In this document: positions 45,937-52,741 of the stretch, piece after piece
How positions within the stretch are numbered: the first letter of the stretch is position 1
Layout: each line of letters starts with the position of its first letter
Source: Candidatus Anaerostipes avistercoris
GTDB lineage: Bacteria > Bacillota > Clostridia > Lachnospirales > Lachnospiraceae
Direction: 5' to 3'
Length of the DNA stretch: 52,741 nt
NCBI GenBank assembly: GCA_019119895.1
Contig: DWWD01000001.1
Span: forward strand, 1 to 52,741
Notes under the pieces: model-generated
Told to the model about the DNA's origin: nothing
Seen by the model: only the letters and a program-made list of their open reading frames with translations
Databases searched by the model: none
Made by a program: the position numbers and the translations under genes

Positions 45937-46629
45937 CTATTTTATATTTTGTGAAATTTTAATAAGTTCATTAATTGGCTCATTCGAAATGATACTAAAA
46001 ATATTATTGTTTTTATACCAAAATAATCGGTTTCTATTTGATTCTATATAATAATATACTTGGTTGCTTTTAGTTATTTTTGTATAATCGTTACTAATTA
46101 AATTACTATAAGTATCATAAGATTGGTCTATTTGAATTTTTATATATAAATAATTATCTTCGGAATTCTTATAGTCATAGATGATTTGTGTATTGTTATG
46201 TAGATATTGTTCTTTAACAAGTTCGTATCCTTCTGGTATGTAATTAAATTGAAATTGATCTTCGTTATTATTGGTTTCGTCAACATCGACTTTAGTCCGG
46301 TTGTCTTTATCTGAACTCCGGAAAATAAAATTCAAAATAGGTTCTCGAAAAGCTTTTACATTCATTGCAGTGACGGATGCTGCGCCAAGGATAATAACGG
46401 CAGCCGCGGCAATCTTTTTTCCAAGATGGACACGTTCTTTGTGGACTTCTTTTTTGTAAGCATCTTTGAACATCTTGTCCATGCGGTCATCGAAATCCTT
46501 TGGAAGCTCCATTTCCGGGAGTTCCTCAAATTTCTCAACCTCATCGTCAATATACTGCTTCCCACCATATTCTATTAAATGATCCAGGAGCTGTTCCTGT
46601 TCTTCCATTCTCTTCTTATTATCTTTCAT
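45937..46629 (-). CDS. Membrane anti-sigma factor, DUF4367-like
   Basis: A 230-aa protein with a cytoplasmic N-terminus (about 1-70, LPKDFDDRMDKMF...), one membrane segment (about 71-90), and an extracellular C-terminal domain of 140 residues resembling DUF4367 (YIPEGYELVKEQYL, Tyr/Asn-rich). It overlaps the sigma-factor gene by 11 nt, so it is very likely its anti-sigma. The coding DNA for the outer domain (45940-46260) is far more AT-rich than the part for the N-terminus, suggesting a mosaic gene. Confidence 0.8.
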   Translation of the reverse strand: MKDNKKRMEEQEQLLDHLIEYGGKQYIDDEVEKFEELPEMELPKDFDDRMDKMFKDAYKKEVHKERVHLGKKIAAAAVIILGAASVTAMNVKAFREPILNFIFRSSDKDNRTKVDVDETNNNEDQFQFNYIPEGYELVKEQYLHNNTQIIYDYKNSEDNYLYIKIQIDQSYDTYSNLISNDYTKITKSNQVYYYIESNRNRLFWYKNNNIFSIISNEPINELIKISQNIK

Positions 46630-47173
46630 AGAAATCCTCTTTTCGAAACATCTTTCTTAATTCCTTTTTCGCTAAGGCAATTCGTTTGGCCACGGCTCGT
46701 TCTGAAATATGAAACATATCAGCAATTTCCCTGTATTTGAATCCATAGACATAATGGAACAACATTGCGTCACACAGCGGCGGCTTCAGTCTTGCAAGCT
46801 TTTCTTTGACTGATTCCAGATCAATGAATCTCAGATAAGCGTTGTCCGGATCTTCCAGATGATAAGATTCATTTCCATCCTCGTAGTCAAGAGAAAGATG
46901 GGAATTCTTTTTCTCCTCATCGGCCATAGTGTACATAACATTGCGAAGCATGGCGGAAAGAAAATAGAGAACTTCTTCTTCGGGAACGTTCAAAATACTT
47001 TTCGGGTACAAGAGAGCTTTCTCAAAAACCCGCTGAACCGCCTCTTCAGCAATATGCTTGTCTGAAGTATATTTAAATGCGGCATAAAATAGTTTACCGG
47101 CGTATTCTTTATAAAGATGGGCAACGTATTCCGTTACCTGACTGCCGACGGGGCGCAGCGTTTCTCGCTTCAT
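46619..47173 (-). CDS. ECF-type RNA polymerase sigma factor
   Basis: A 184-aa sigma-70 family protein of ECF architecture. Region 2 is at about 15-85 (YKEYAGKLFYAAFKYTSDKHIAEEAVQRVFEKAL) and region 4 near the C-terminus has the helix-turn-helix FKYREIADMFHISERAVAKRIALAKKEL. The linker is acidic. The ATG at 47173 follows AAGAGTGG; a TTG further upstream is unlikely. A TTTACA-17-TATACT promoter lies upstream. It is followed with overlap by the membrane anti-sigma. Confidence 0.88.
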   Translation of the reverse strand: MKRETLRPVGSQVTEYVAHLYKEYAGKLFYAAFKYTSDKHIAEEAVQRVFEKALLYPKSILNVPEEEVLYFLSAMLRNVMYTMADEEKKNSHLSLDYEDGNESYHLEDPDNAYLRFIDLESVKEKLARLKPPLCDAMLFHYVYGFKYREIADMFHISERAVAKRIALAKKELRKMFRKEDFYER

Positions 47174-47230
47174 ATATCCACTCTTTCTCAAAACATGTTT
47201 TTGCAAGAAAATTATTTTTCTTATACAATT

Positions 47231-47259
47231 AGTATACTCAAATAGCCGGGCACTGTAAA
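47231..47259 (-). promoter_or_regulatory. Promoter of the sigma/anti-sigma operon
   Basis: On the minus strand TTTACA (47254-47259), a 17-nt spacer and TATACT (47231-47236), about 58 nt before the sigma gene. Confidence 0.65.
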
Positions 47260-47275
47260 TAATCTTTGGAAAAAA

Positions 47276-47539
47276 TTACTCTTCAATTACCTGGATTTCA
47301 AGGTAATCAAAGGCAATATCTTCGATAAAAGAGTCCTTTGTGAATCGGGTTTTACTGTTGCGGATAAAATCCTGTTTGTTGGACTCCAGCCAGAGCGGTT
47401 TTGGAAGATCGAACTCGTAGCAGATCTCTTCCAGCGCCTGATAGACTTTTCTGGTGCGATTCAGATCATTATCAACCGTGATCAAGGTATCGTTCAGCAT
47501 ACGATTTTGTTTAAAAATTTTTCCCCACATTCGAAACAT
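47276..47539 (-). CDS. Conserved small protein, 87 aa
   Basis: Begins MFRMWGKIFKQNRML and ends DYLEIQVIEE. It is a compact basic/acidic protein with no signal or membrane segment. Short proteins of this pattern are familiar from Lachnospiraceae genomes but lack a named function. The ATG at 47539 has AGGA 6 nt upstream. The frame stays open a further 1.1 kb upstream, but that part is antisense to the PTS gene and compositionally non-coding. It ends 17 nt upstream of the sigma-operon -35. Confidence 0.7.
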   Translation of the reverse strand: MFRMWGKIFKQNRMLNDTLITVDNDLNRTRKVYQALEEICYEFDLPKPLWLESNKQDFIRNSKTRFTKDSFIEDIAFDYLEIQVIEE

Positions 47540-47660
47540 AAGGTTCCTGCTTTCTGGATGGTGCTCAATAGTTACTTTGGCTTTAGTATAGAAGTATTTT
47601 TGCTCCTTGTAAAGCGTAAAAGGTGTGTTATACTTGAAAAAAAGGGCGGGAGAAATACGA

Positions 47661-48704
47661 ATGAAAATATTAAAAAGAATTTTTACAGATGGATTATCCG
47701 GAATGACCACCGGATGGTTTTGTACCTTTGTGGCAGGCACAATTTTACAGCAGATCGGAAGCTGGATTGGCGGCAGCGCCGGCGGATTACTGCAGACTTC
47801 AGGGCTTGTTCTGAAAGTATTTGCCGGAGCGGCCATCGGAGCCGGAGTTTCATATAAGCTGGGAGAGTCTGCGGTCATAACATCGGCGGCGGTAGCAGCC
47901 GGTATGATCGGAGCATACAGTACACAGATTGTAGACGGATTTGTCATAACCGATGGGATGATCCGTCTGGATGGACCGGGACAGCCGCTGACAGCATTTG
48001 TTGCTGCATATGTAGGAATTGAGATTGGGCGGCTTGTTATGGGAAAGGTGAAATCAATTCGAATTCTGGCTCCGTTTCTTACAATTATAGCAGGCGGGGG
48101 AGCCGGACTGATCGTTAGTCCGTATATTGAAATTTTTATTGGAAAGATAGGAGATATCATCCGCTGGGGAACGACACAAAGTCCGCTGGTCATGGGTGCT
48201 GTTGTGGCGGCAGTGATGGGAATCGCCTGTACGCTGCCGATCAATCCAATTGCATTTGGCGCCATGTTAAATTTATCAGGAATCGCAGCGGGAGCGGCAG
48301 CGGCTGGATGCAGTGCACAGATGATAGGATTTGCGGCGGCAGGCCTTCGTGAGAATGGCATCGGGGGATTCCTGGCACAGGGAATTGGAACGTCAATGCT
48401 GCAGCTTCCCAATATCATCCGGAAACCATGGATCTGGATTCCTTCTATTTTGTCCAGTGCTGTTCTTGGCGCTGTTTCAGCAGCGGTGCTGAAAATGACC
48501 AATGATGCCCAGGGGGCGGTTATGGGTACTTCAGGTCTGAGCGGAGTCATTTCGGCGTACCATGCTATGGGAGCAGATGCCGGGGCAGCGGTGTTTGTGT
48601 TTGTCATGTATGTGGCGGCGCCGGCAGTCCTGACATATTTTACAGCGGAAGCCATGAGGAGAGCCGGTGTGATCAAAACCGGTGATATGAGGCTGGATAT
48701 ATAA
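47661..48704 (+). CDS. PTS_EIIC_2-family membrane protein
   Basis: A 347-aa polytopic protein with about eight to ten membrane segments, rich in Gly and Ala, with the family-like GGGAGLIVSPYIE and PINPIAFGAML segments. The family (PF13303-like) is annotated as a PTS EIIC component, but no EIIA or EIIB is adjacent and the substrate is unknown. The ATG at 47661 follows GGGCGGGAG. It ends in a 32-nt tail-to-tail overlap with yyaC. Confidence 0.8.
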   Translation: MKILKRIFTDGLSGMTTGWFCTFVAGTILQQIGSWIGGSAGGLLQTSGLVLKVFAGAAIGAGVSYKLGESAVITSAAVAAGMIGAYSTQIVDGFVITDGMIRLDGPGQPLTAFVAAYVGIEIGRLVMGKVKSIRILAPFLTIIAGGGAGLIVSPYIEIFIGKIGDIIRWGTTQSPLVMGAVVAAVMGIACTLPINPIAFGAMLNLSGIAAGAAAAGCSAQMIGFAAAGLRENGIGGFLAQGIGTSMLQLPNIIRKPWIWIPSILSSAVLGAVSAAVLKMTNDAQGAVMGTSGLSGVISAYHAMGADAGAAVFVFVMYVAAPAVLTYFTAEAMRRAGVIKTGDMRLDI

Positions 48705-49239
48705 AAATATTTTCGATTCCGGATGAGATGAAGGACGCCAATTTTACGACGACCTTTAAACGTGTATTCTGTATCATTTTTTCATTATGATCCGATGTGT
48801 GATTGACAATTCCGGTAATAGAAATATCACCGATGGGAGGCAGTATTTTGGATACACCCTGCCCTGGAAACAGGGGCATGGAGGAGAGTGTGATGCATCC
48901 TACGTGTTCCTCACATCCAAGACAGGCGTCAATGGCAATGATAAAGGGATCTTCATAGAGTCTGTGGATGTTTCGGACCGTTTCATTCAGGTTCTGGGCA
49001 TGAACAGGCCTGGAAAGACTGCCGTACACGGAACAGAGAGAAGAATGATTTTGAAGATATTGTCCTACCAGAGGCCCCAGACAGTCGCCGGTCGCACGGT
49101 CTGTACCGATACAGACAATGACCAAGGGCTGTTTTTTTCTGTGGTGTTTTCTGATCAGCTCTTTCAGATCTGTCTGAAAATCCTGAAAGGCGTGGGGCTC
49201 TGTCGGCCGATAGTAGAATATTTTATTGGATCGTAGCAT
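48673..49239 (-). CDS. yyaC: Sporulation protein YyaC
   Basis: A 188-aa protein of the YyaC family (spore protease GPR-like fold). The diagnostic stretch is CIGTDRATGDCLGPLVG around residues 43-59, plus IAIDACLG and PPIGDISITG. YyaC is associated with sporulation in Bacillus and clostridia. This supports a spore-forming host. GGAGG precedes the ATG by 10 nt. It overlaps the convergent PTS gene by 32 nt. Confidence 0.88.
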   Translation of the reverse strand: MLRSNKIFYYRPTEPHAFQDFQTDLKELIRKHHRKKQPLVIVCIGTDRATGDCLGPLVGQYLQNHSSLCSVYGSLSRPVHAQNLNETVRNIHRLYEDPFIIAIDACLGCEEHVGCITLSSMPLFPGQGVSKILPPIGDISITGIVNHTSDHNEKMIQNTRLKVVVKLASFISSGIENIFIYPASYHRF

Positions 49240-49348
49240 AGAGACGGGTCCTCCGGTTTTTAGTCTGCAGCCATTTTGTGCTGTCTTCCTAGTTTATACA
49301 AAAGGAAGGAAAGTATGTAGAAAAAAAGTTGGATTCTTTCGACGAGGT

Positions 49349-49376
49349 TTGATAAAAAAAATAAAAGGAATATGCT
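49349..49376 (+). promoter_or_regulatory. Promoter of the LysM gene
   Basis: TTGATA (49349-49354), 16-nt spacer, TATGCT (49371-49376), about 35 nt before the GTG start. Confidence 0.5.
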
Positions 49377-49413
49377 AAAGTCTCCTTATTATAGAAGAAA
49401 GGGAGGCTTTTTT

Positions 49414-50565
49414 GTGAAGACAGAACAGCAGTTGCCAAAAAATATCCGGCAGATTGGAAGTCCGGCAGGTCATACAAAAGTGTACATTGAAGATTACGTA
49501 ATTACTTTTTTAAACGCTCTGGCAATGGATCATAATACTTTTGTGCGGGGAGCGATACTATTTGGTGAGAAGAAAAATATCAATCAAGACACTGTGATTT
49601 TTATTCGTGGAGCGATCGAGGGACAGAATCTGGAGCTGGATTTGGATGAAGCTGTTTTTGACGACGCAGTATGGAGGGAAATCTATCAGCAGAAAGACAG
49701 ATTTTTTCCGGATCTGGAGGTAATCGGGTGGGCGTTGTCCCGCATGGGATTTTCGGTCCGGCTGAATGACAAAATAAAGAAGACCCATTTCGAAAATTTC
49801 CCGGGAGAGGGAAAGGTTCTGTATATGGTGGATCATCTGGAACAGGAAGATGCGTTTTATGTATACAGAGGACAGGATTTGGTCAGACAAAATGGATATT
49901 ACATATATTATGAACGTAATCCAATGATGCAGGATTATCTGGTGGAACGCAATCAGAAGATTCGGGAGGCGCAGTCCTATGAAAATATGCTGGAAGCAAA
50001 GCGGGATGAAAAGGTGATCCGGCAGTTTCGGGAGAAAATCTCCAAGACTGCAAAGGCCAATAACCGGAGAGGGATGCTTCGGAAAGTGACTTCTGCGGCA
50101 GCGGCGGCGATGGTCGTCGTAGTGGGAGGAAGTGTATATTATTACGCAAAAAATGATACAACCGTAAATTTGAGGGATATGGTAAGGGGTGCGGTCCAGA
50201 CCATGGGAAATGGCGTAAAGGATCAGATTTCCAGTGACGAGGACAGCGAAATACCGGCCACTTTGGAAACAGAAGCAGAGACGGAGGAGACGACAGAAGA
50301 AAAAGCAGAAACTACAGCGGGGACAGAGACAGGCACTGAGGATGACAGCAGTGAGAGGACGGAAGCATCATCTTCCACGGAGGCGGTTTCAGGGAATACC
50401 GGGTCTTCGCAGACATATACAGTGAGAAGAGGGGATACTCTGGTATCCATCAGCGTTAGGATGTATGGAACACAAAAGAAAGCGGAAGACATTAAAAATG
50501 CAAATAATATCGAGAATGGCGACCGCATTTATCCGGGACAGAAACTGGTGATCCCAAACAGCTGA
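49414..50565 (+). CDS. Membrane-anchored LysM protein with a JAMM/MPN-like N-terminal domain
   Basis: A 383-aa protein. Residues 20-155 resemble a JAMM/MPN fold: GWALSRMGFSVRLND at about 105-119 lines up with the GWYHSHPGFG...LS..D zinc motif, but both histidines are lost. A linker is followed by one membrane segment (225-244), an acidic Glu/Thr-rich spacer (about 262-330), and a C-terminal LysM domain (YTVRRGDTLVSISVRMYG, about 337-383) that should bind peptidoglycan. The start is GTG after GGGAGG. The inside-out order (soluble domain cytoplasmic, LysM outside) suggests it links an intracellular module to the wall. Confidence 0.78.
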   Translation: MKTEQQLPKNIRQIGSPAGHTKVYIEDYVITFLNALAMDHNTFVRGAILFGEKKNINQDTVIFIRGAIEGQNLELDLDEAVFDDAVWREIYQQKDRFFPDLEVIGWALSRMGFSVRLNDKIKKTHFENFPGEGKVLYMVDHLEQEDAFYVYRGQDLVRQNGYYIYYERNPMMQDYLVERNQKIREAQSYENMLEAKRDEKVIRQFREKISKTAKANNRRGMLRKVTSAAAAAMVVVVGGSVYYYAKNDTTVNLRDMVRGAVQTMGNGVKDQISSDEDSEIPATLETEAETEETTEEKAETTAGTETGTEDDSSERTEASSSTEAVSGNTGSSQTYTVRRGDTLVSISVRMYGTQKKAEDIKNANNIENGDRIYPGQKLVIPNS

Positions 50566-50634
50566 CACTGGTTTCCGCCGGCATGGGACAGGCCTTTGGT
50601 CGGCTTGCCACTGGACGGAAAGTGTGGGATATTG

Positions 50635-50640
50635 TATAAT
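50635..50640 (+). promoter_or_regulatory. Promoter -10 of the DUF5711 gene
   Basis: TATAAT, with TGGACG at 50612-50617 as a poor -35 at 17 nt. It lies 46 nt before the gene. Confidence 0.45.
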
Positions 50641-50686
50641 TAATTACTATCAAGTGAAAAGACGGACAGAGAATGGAAGGAGCTTT

Positions 50687-51871
50687 ATGAAACAAAAGAC
50701 GAAATCAGGGTTTTCTCTTTATATTAACAGCAGCGAAAATATTAAAAACGCAATGCTGATTCAGGAGAAAAAGAAAAAGTATCGAAAAATTCTTTTTGTC
50801 GCGCTGGCAATTCTCTGCGTTATGACTTTTTTCATATATCGCTATCGTACCTATCGAACGATGAGCAGCGTGAGAGAGATTTCAAGGGAAATGTCAGATT
50901 CAACCCAGTCTTTTGCCTATCAGAACGGCACGATCTGCTATAATGAGGACGGCATTTCTTTTCTTAACAGCAAAGGAGAGACAGAATGGAATAAGACATT
51001 TTCTGTCAGAAACCCAATCGGCTCCTATTGCGGGGATTATATTGTAGTTGCAGCGAAAAGCGGAAATGAAGTGAAGCTGCTGGATGATACAGGAAATATG
51101 AAAAGTCTGACAGTCGCTTATCCAATCATTGACGCAGAAGTTGCGGGACAGGGCGTCATAGCTCTGATGCTTCAGGGAGATGATGGAAACTATATAGAAC
51201 TTTATGATGCGGCGCAGGAAAAACTGGTCAGTATCAAGACGACCCCGACGCAGAATGGTTATCCGATGGATATTGATTTATCATCAGACGGGGAGAATCT
51301 TGTAGTGAGTTATCTTGTGGTAGAAGGAATTGAAACCAAGAGCCGGGTTGCGTTTTATAATTTCGGTGATGAAGGAAAGGAAAAAGAAGACCGGCTGGTA
51401 GCAGGATTTGATTTTAAAGATACTGTGATACCTAAGGTAAACTATATGGGAGATTCCAGAGTATGCGCCGTCGGGGATAATGAACTTGTCATTTTTAAGG
51501 CATCCCGAAAGCCATCCATGCAGAGTGAAGTGGAAATTAATGAATCCATAGCGAGCATTGCCGTGAATGATGATTATGTCGCTGTGATCGTAGAATCAAA
51601 GGAAGAAGAACAGTATGAGGCAAGGGTGTATAACAGGGCAGGCCGTCAGGTCATGTCACATGGATTCTCTTATGAGTTTACGAAAGCGGCACTGGGGGAC
51701 AAGGAATTAATTCTGATAGGAAGTTATCATTGTTCTGTCCTGAATTTTGCAGGTCATGAGATGTTCAGCCACGATTTTGATAAGAGAGTTTTAGATATAG
51801 CACCAACAGGAAAAGCCCGCAGATATCTGGTTTCCTATGAAAATGGCATGGAGATGATCAGTCTGCGGTAG
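50687..51871 (+). CDS. DUF5711 family membrane-anchored beta-propeller-like protein
   Basis: A 394-aa protein with a short cytoplasmic N-terminus, one membrane segment (about 36-55), and a large extracellular part made of repeated beta-rich units (ISFLNSKGETEWNKTF, VKLLDDTGNMKSL and similar), as in PQQ-like propellers. This is the pattern of DUF5711 in Lachnospiraceae, where it commonly neighbours a CvpA-family gene. The ATG follows AAGGAGCTTT. Function unknown. Confidence 0.82.
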   Translation: MKQKTKSGFSLYINSSENIKNAMLIQEKKKKYRKILFVALAILCVMTFFIYRYRTYRTMSSVREISREMSDSTQSFAYQNGTICYNEDGISFLNSKGETEWNKTFSVRNPIGSYCGDYIVVAAKSGNEVKLLDDTGNMKSLTVAYPIIDAEVAGQGVIALMLQGDDGNYIELYDAAQEKLVSIKTTPTQNGYPMDIDLSSDGENLVVSYLVVEGIETKSRVAFYNFGDEGKEKEDRLVAGFDFKDTVIPKVNYMGDSRVCAVGDNELVIFKASRKPSMQSEVEINESIASIAVNDDYVAVIVESKEEEQYEARVYNRAGRQVMSHGFSYEFTKAALGDKELILIGSYHCSVLNFAGHEMFSHDFDKRVLDIAPTGKARRYLVSYENGMEMISLR

Positions 51872-51886
51872 AAATGGAGAGTACAT

Positions 51887-52405
51887 ATGGGAGAAATTAT
51901 TTTAATCATTTTGTTGTTGTATTTACTGATTCAGGTAGTGAGTGGATACCGTAAGGGGTTTCTTCACGCGGCACTTACCCTGGCAGCATGGATCCTTACA
52001 TTTGCAATTGCTTATTATGCAGCAGATTACTTTAAGGCTCCTGTGGCTCAGTACATTATGAGACAGCCTCAGAATTTCCTGACAGATCAGATTGCGTATG
52101 TGATCGCGTTTATATTAGTAACGATTGTTGTACGGATTATCTTTTCTTTTGTGATCCGTTTCATCAATAAGATCAATAATCTGCCGGGAATCGGATTTAT
52201 CAATAAGATTGCAGGAGGCGTTCTCGGATTTGCAAAGGGATCATTGGTGATCATGTTTGTATGCTTCTTTATATCTTTGATGCCGGTGATCGGATTAAGC
52301 AGTCAGTATTCGCAGGTCGTAAGACCAGGCGGAATTATGGAAATGCTTGTGGAAAGCAATCCGTTCACTCAGATGCTGGAAAACAGTACAGGAGTGAATC
52401 TATAA
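51887..52405 (+). CDS. CvpA family membrane protein
   Basis: A 172-aa protein with four membrane segments and the family pattern GYRKGFLHAALTLAAWILTF, followed by LPGIGFINKIAGGVLGFAKGSLV. CvpA was named from colicin V export in E. coli and is linked to envelope stress resistance. The gap to the DUF5711 gene is 15 nt, so both are co-transcribed. A hairpin terminator follows. Confidence 0.88.
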   Translation: MGEIILIILLLYLLIQVVSGYRKGFLHAALTLAAWILTFAIAYYAADYFKAPVAQYIMRQPQNFLTDQIAYVIAFILVTIVVRIIFSFVIRFINKINNLPGIGFINKIAGGVLGFAKGSLVIMFVCFFISLMPVIGLSSQYSQVVRPGGIMEMLVESNPFTQMLENSTGVNL

Positions 52406-52424
52406 AAATATATTAATAAGGAAG

Positions 52425-52463
52425 AAGACCGTACTTTTGAAGGGAAAAAGTATGGTCTTTCTG
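52425..52463 (+). terminator. Terminator after cvpA
   Basis: AAGACCGTACTTTT pairs with AAAAGTATGGTCTT (52446-52459, one G-T pair), followed by TCTGTAC. The T-run is weak. Confidence 0.6.
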
Positions 52464-52533
52464 TACTTTGAATGCAGTATGTAATGAAAAAGAAATAAAA
52501 ATGAGAAAAAATTGAAAAAATCATAAAAAATAG

Positions 52534-52562
52534 TTGACATAGCGATTTTGGCATGATATTAT
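52534..52562 (+). promoter_or_regulatory. rRNA operon promoter P1
   Basis: TTGACA (52534-52539), 17-nt spacer, TATTAT (52557-52562). It is the first of three similar promoters in 200 bp, preceded by A-rich UP-like DNA. Confidence 0.75.
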
Positions 52563-52629
52563 AACTAAGCTGTCTTTGAGAGAGACAGAAAAAATCATCA
52601 AGAAAAGTTGAAAAAGAACAAAAAAGTAC

Positions 52630-52659
52630 TTGACAAAAGATACTGAAAGATGATATTCT
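52630..52659 (+). promoter_or_regulatory. rRNA operon promoter P2
   Basis: TTGACA (52630-52635) and TATTCT (52654-52659), 18-nt spacer, within a repeat unit GTACTTGACAAA...GATGATAT. Confidence 0.7.
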
Positions 52660-52716
52660 ATAAAAGTTGCTGACAGAGATTGATCAGAACGATAGAAAAA
52701 ATCTTGAAAAAAGTTC

Positions 52717-52741
52717 TTGACAAAGAAACTTCGAGATGATA
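52717..52741 (+). promoter_or_regulatory. rRNA operon promoter P3, cut by the window edge
   Basis: TTGACA (52717-52722) followed after 17 nt by TA at the last two bases. The unit repeats the P2 pattern (TTCTTGACAAAG...GAGATGATA). Multiple tandem consensus promoters of this kind precede 16S rRNA genes in clostridia, so an rRNA operon is expected just beyond the edge. Confidence 0.65.

Noticed and set aside
47540-48676. Minus-strand frame of more than 1 kb open upstream of the 87-aa protein
   Set aside because: It is antisense to the well-supported PTS gene. Its translation is Pro/Ala/Ile-rich low-complexity text without starts or ribosome sites, caused by the GC-skewed codons of the opposite strand. 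Only the last 87 codons look real.

Overview
The window is an origin-of-replication neighbourhood from a Gram-positive, low-to-medium GC bacterium, most likely a spore-forming member of the Lachnospiraceae (Clostridia). The evidence is the gyrA-gyrB-recF-yaaA-dnaN-dnaA / rpmH-rnpA-yidD-yidC-jag-mnmE-mnmG-rsmG-parA-parB order around a cluster of DnaA boxes, two perfect parS sites, a YyaC-type sporulation protein, a DUF4446 protein and a DUF5711/CvpA pair. Species cannot be named from sequence reading alone.

Layout. 1-470: terminators and a tRNA-Ser(GCU) gene. 470-3612 (minus): two-subunit class I fumarase and a membrane-anchored von Willebrand A protein. 3701-12144 (minus): gyrA, gyrB, recF, yaaA, dnaN, dnaA. 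10548-10815 and 12145-12629: two DnaA-box clusters flanking dnaA (oriC). 12630-26513 (plus): rpmH to rsmG, a convergent alpha/beta hydrolase, an unknown protein with argS, parS sites with parA-parB, DUF4446, serS. 26537-32719: a BceRS-like two-component system and a BceAB-like ABC transporter, separated by hisJ, a small Cys protein and a cupin. A BceR-type operator lies in front of the transporter. 32819-42845: fruR-fruK, 5-formyl-THF cyclo-ligase, a diguanylate cyclase, murG, a TSCPD protein, an orphan PTS EIIA, an LPXTG-like surface protein, mtnN, a membrane protein, a PdaA-like deacetylase and dut.

43052-45201 is the most unusual part. It is an AT-rich island with a STAND/AAA-like ATPase, overlapped by a TTG-started gene for a PD-(D/E)XK (DpnII/MboI-like) nuclease. 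In front are A-tracts phased at about 10 bp. Behind is a strongly folded, promoter-bearing candidate non-coding RNA of about 150 nt. This looks like a two-gene (perhaps gene-plus-RNA) defence cassette that I cannot match to a named system.

45391-52741: a small secreted protein, an ECF sigma/anti-sigma pair, an 87-aa conserved protein, a PTS_EIIC_2-type membrane protein, yyaC, a LysM protein with a degenerate JAMM/MPN-like domain, a DUF5711 protein and a CvpA-family protein. The window ends in three tandem strong promoters typical of an rRNA operon whose body lies beyond the right edge.

Genes left of dnaA run on the minus strand and most genes to the right on the plus strand, so most are co-directional with a fork leaving oriC. 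The head-on genes on the right arm (hydrolase, cupin, murG, surface protein, sigma/anti-sigma, yyaC) are mainly accessory or separately regulated units.
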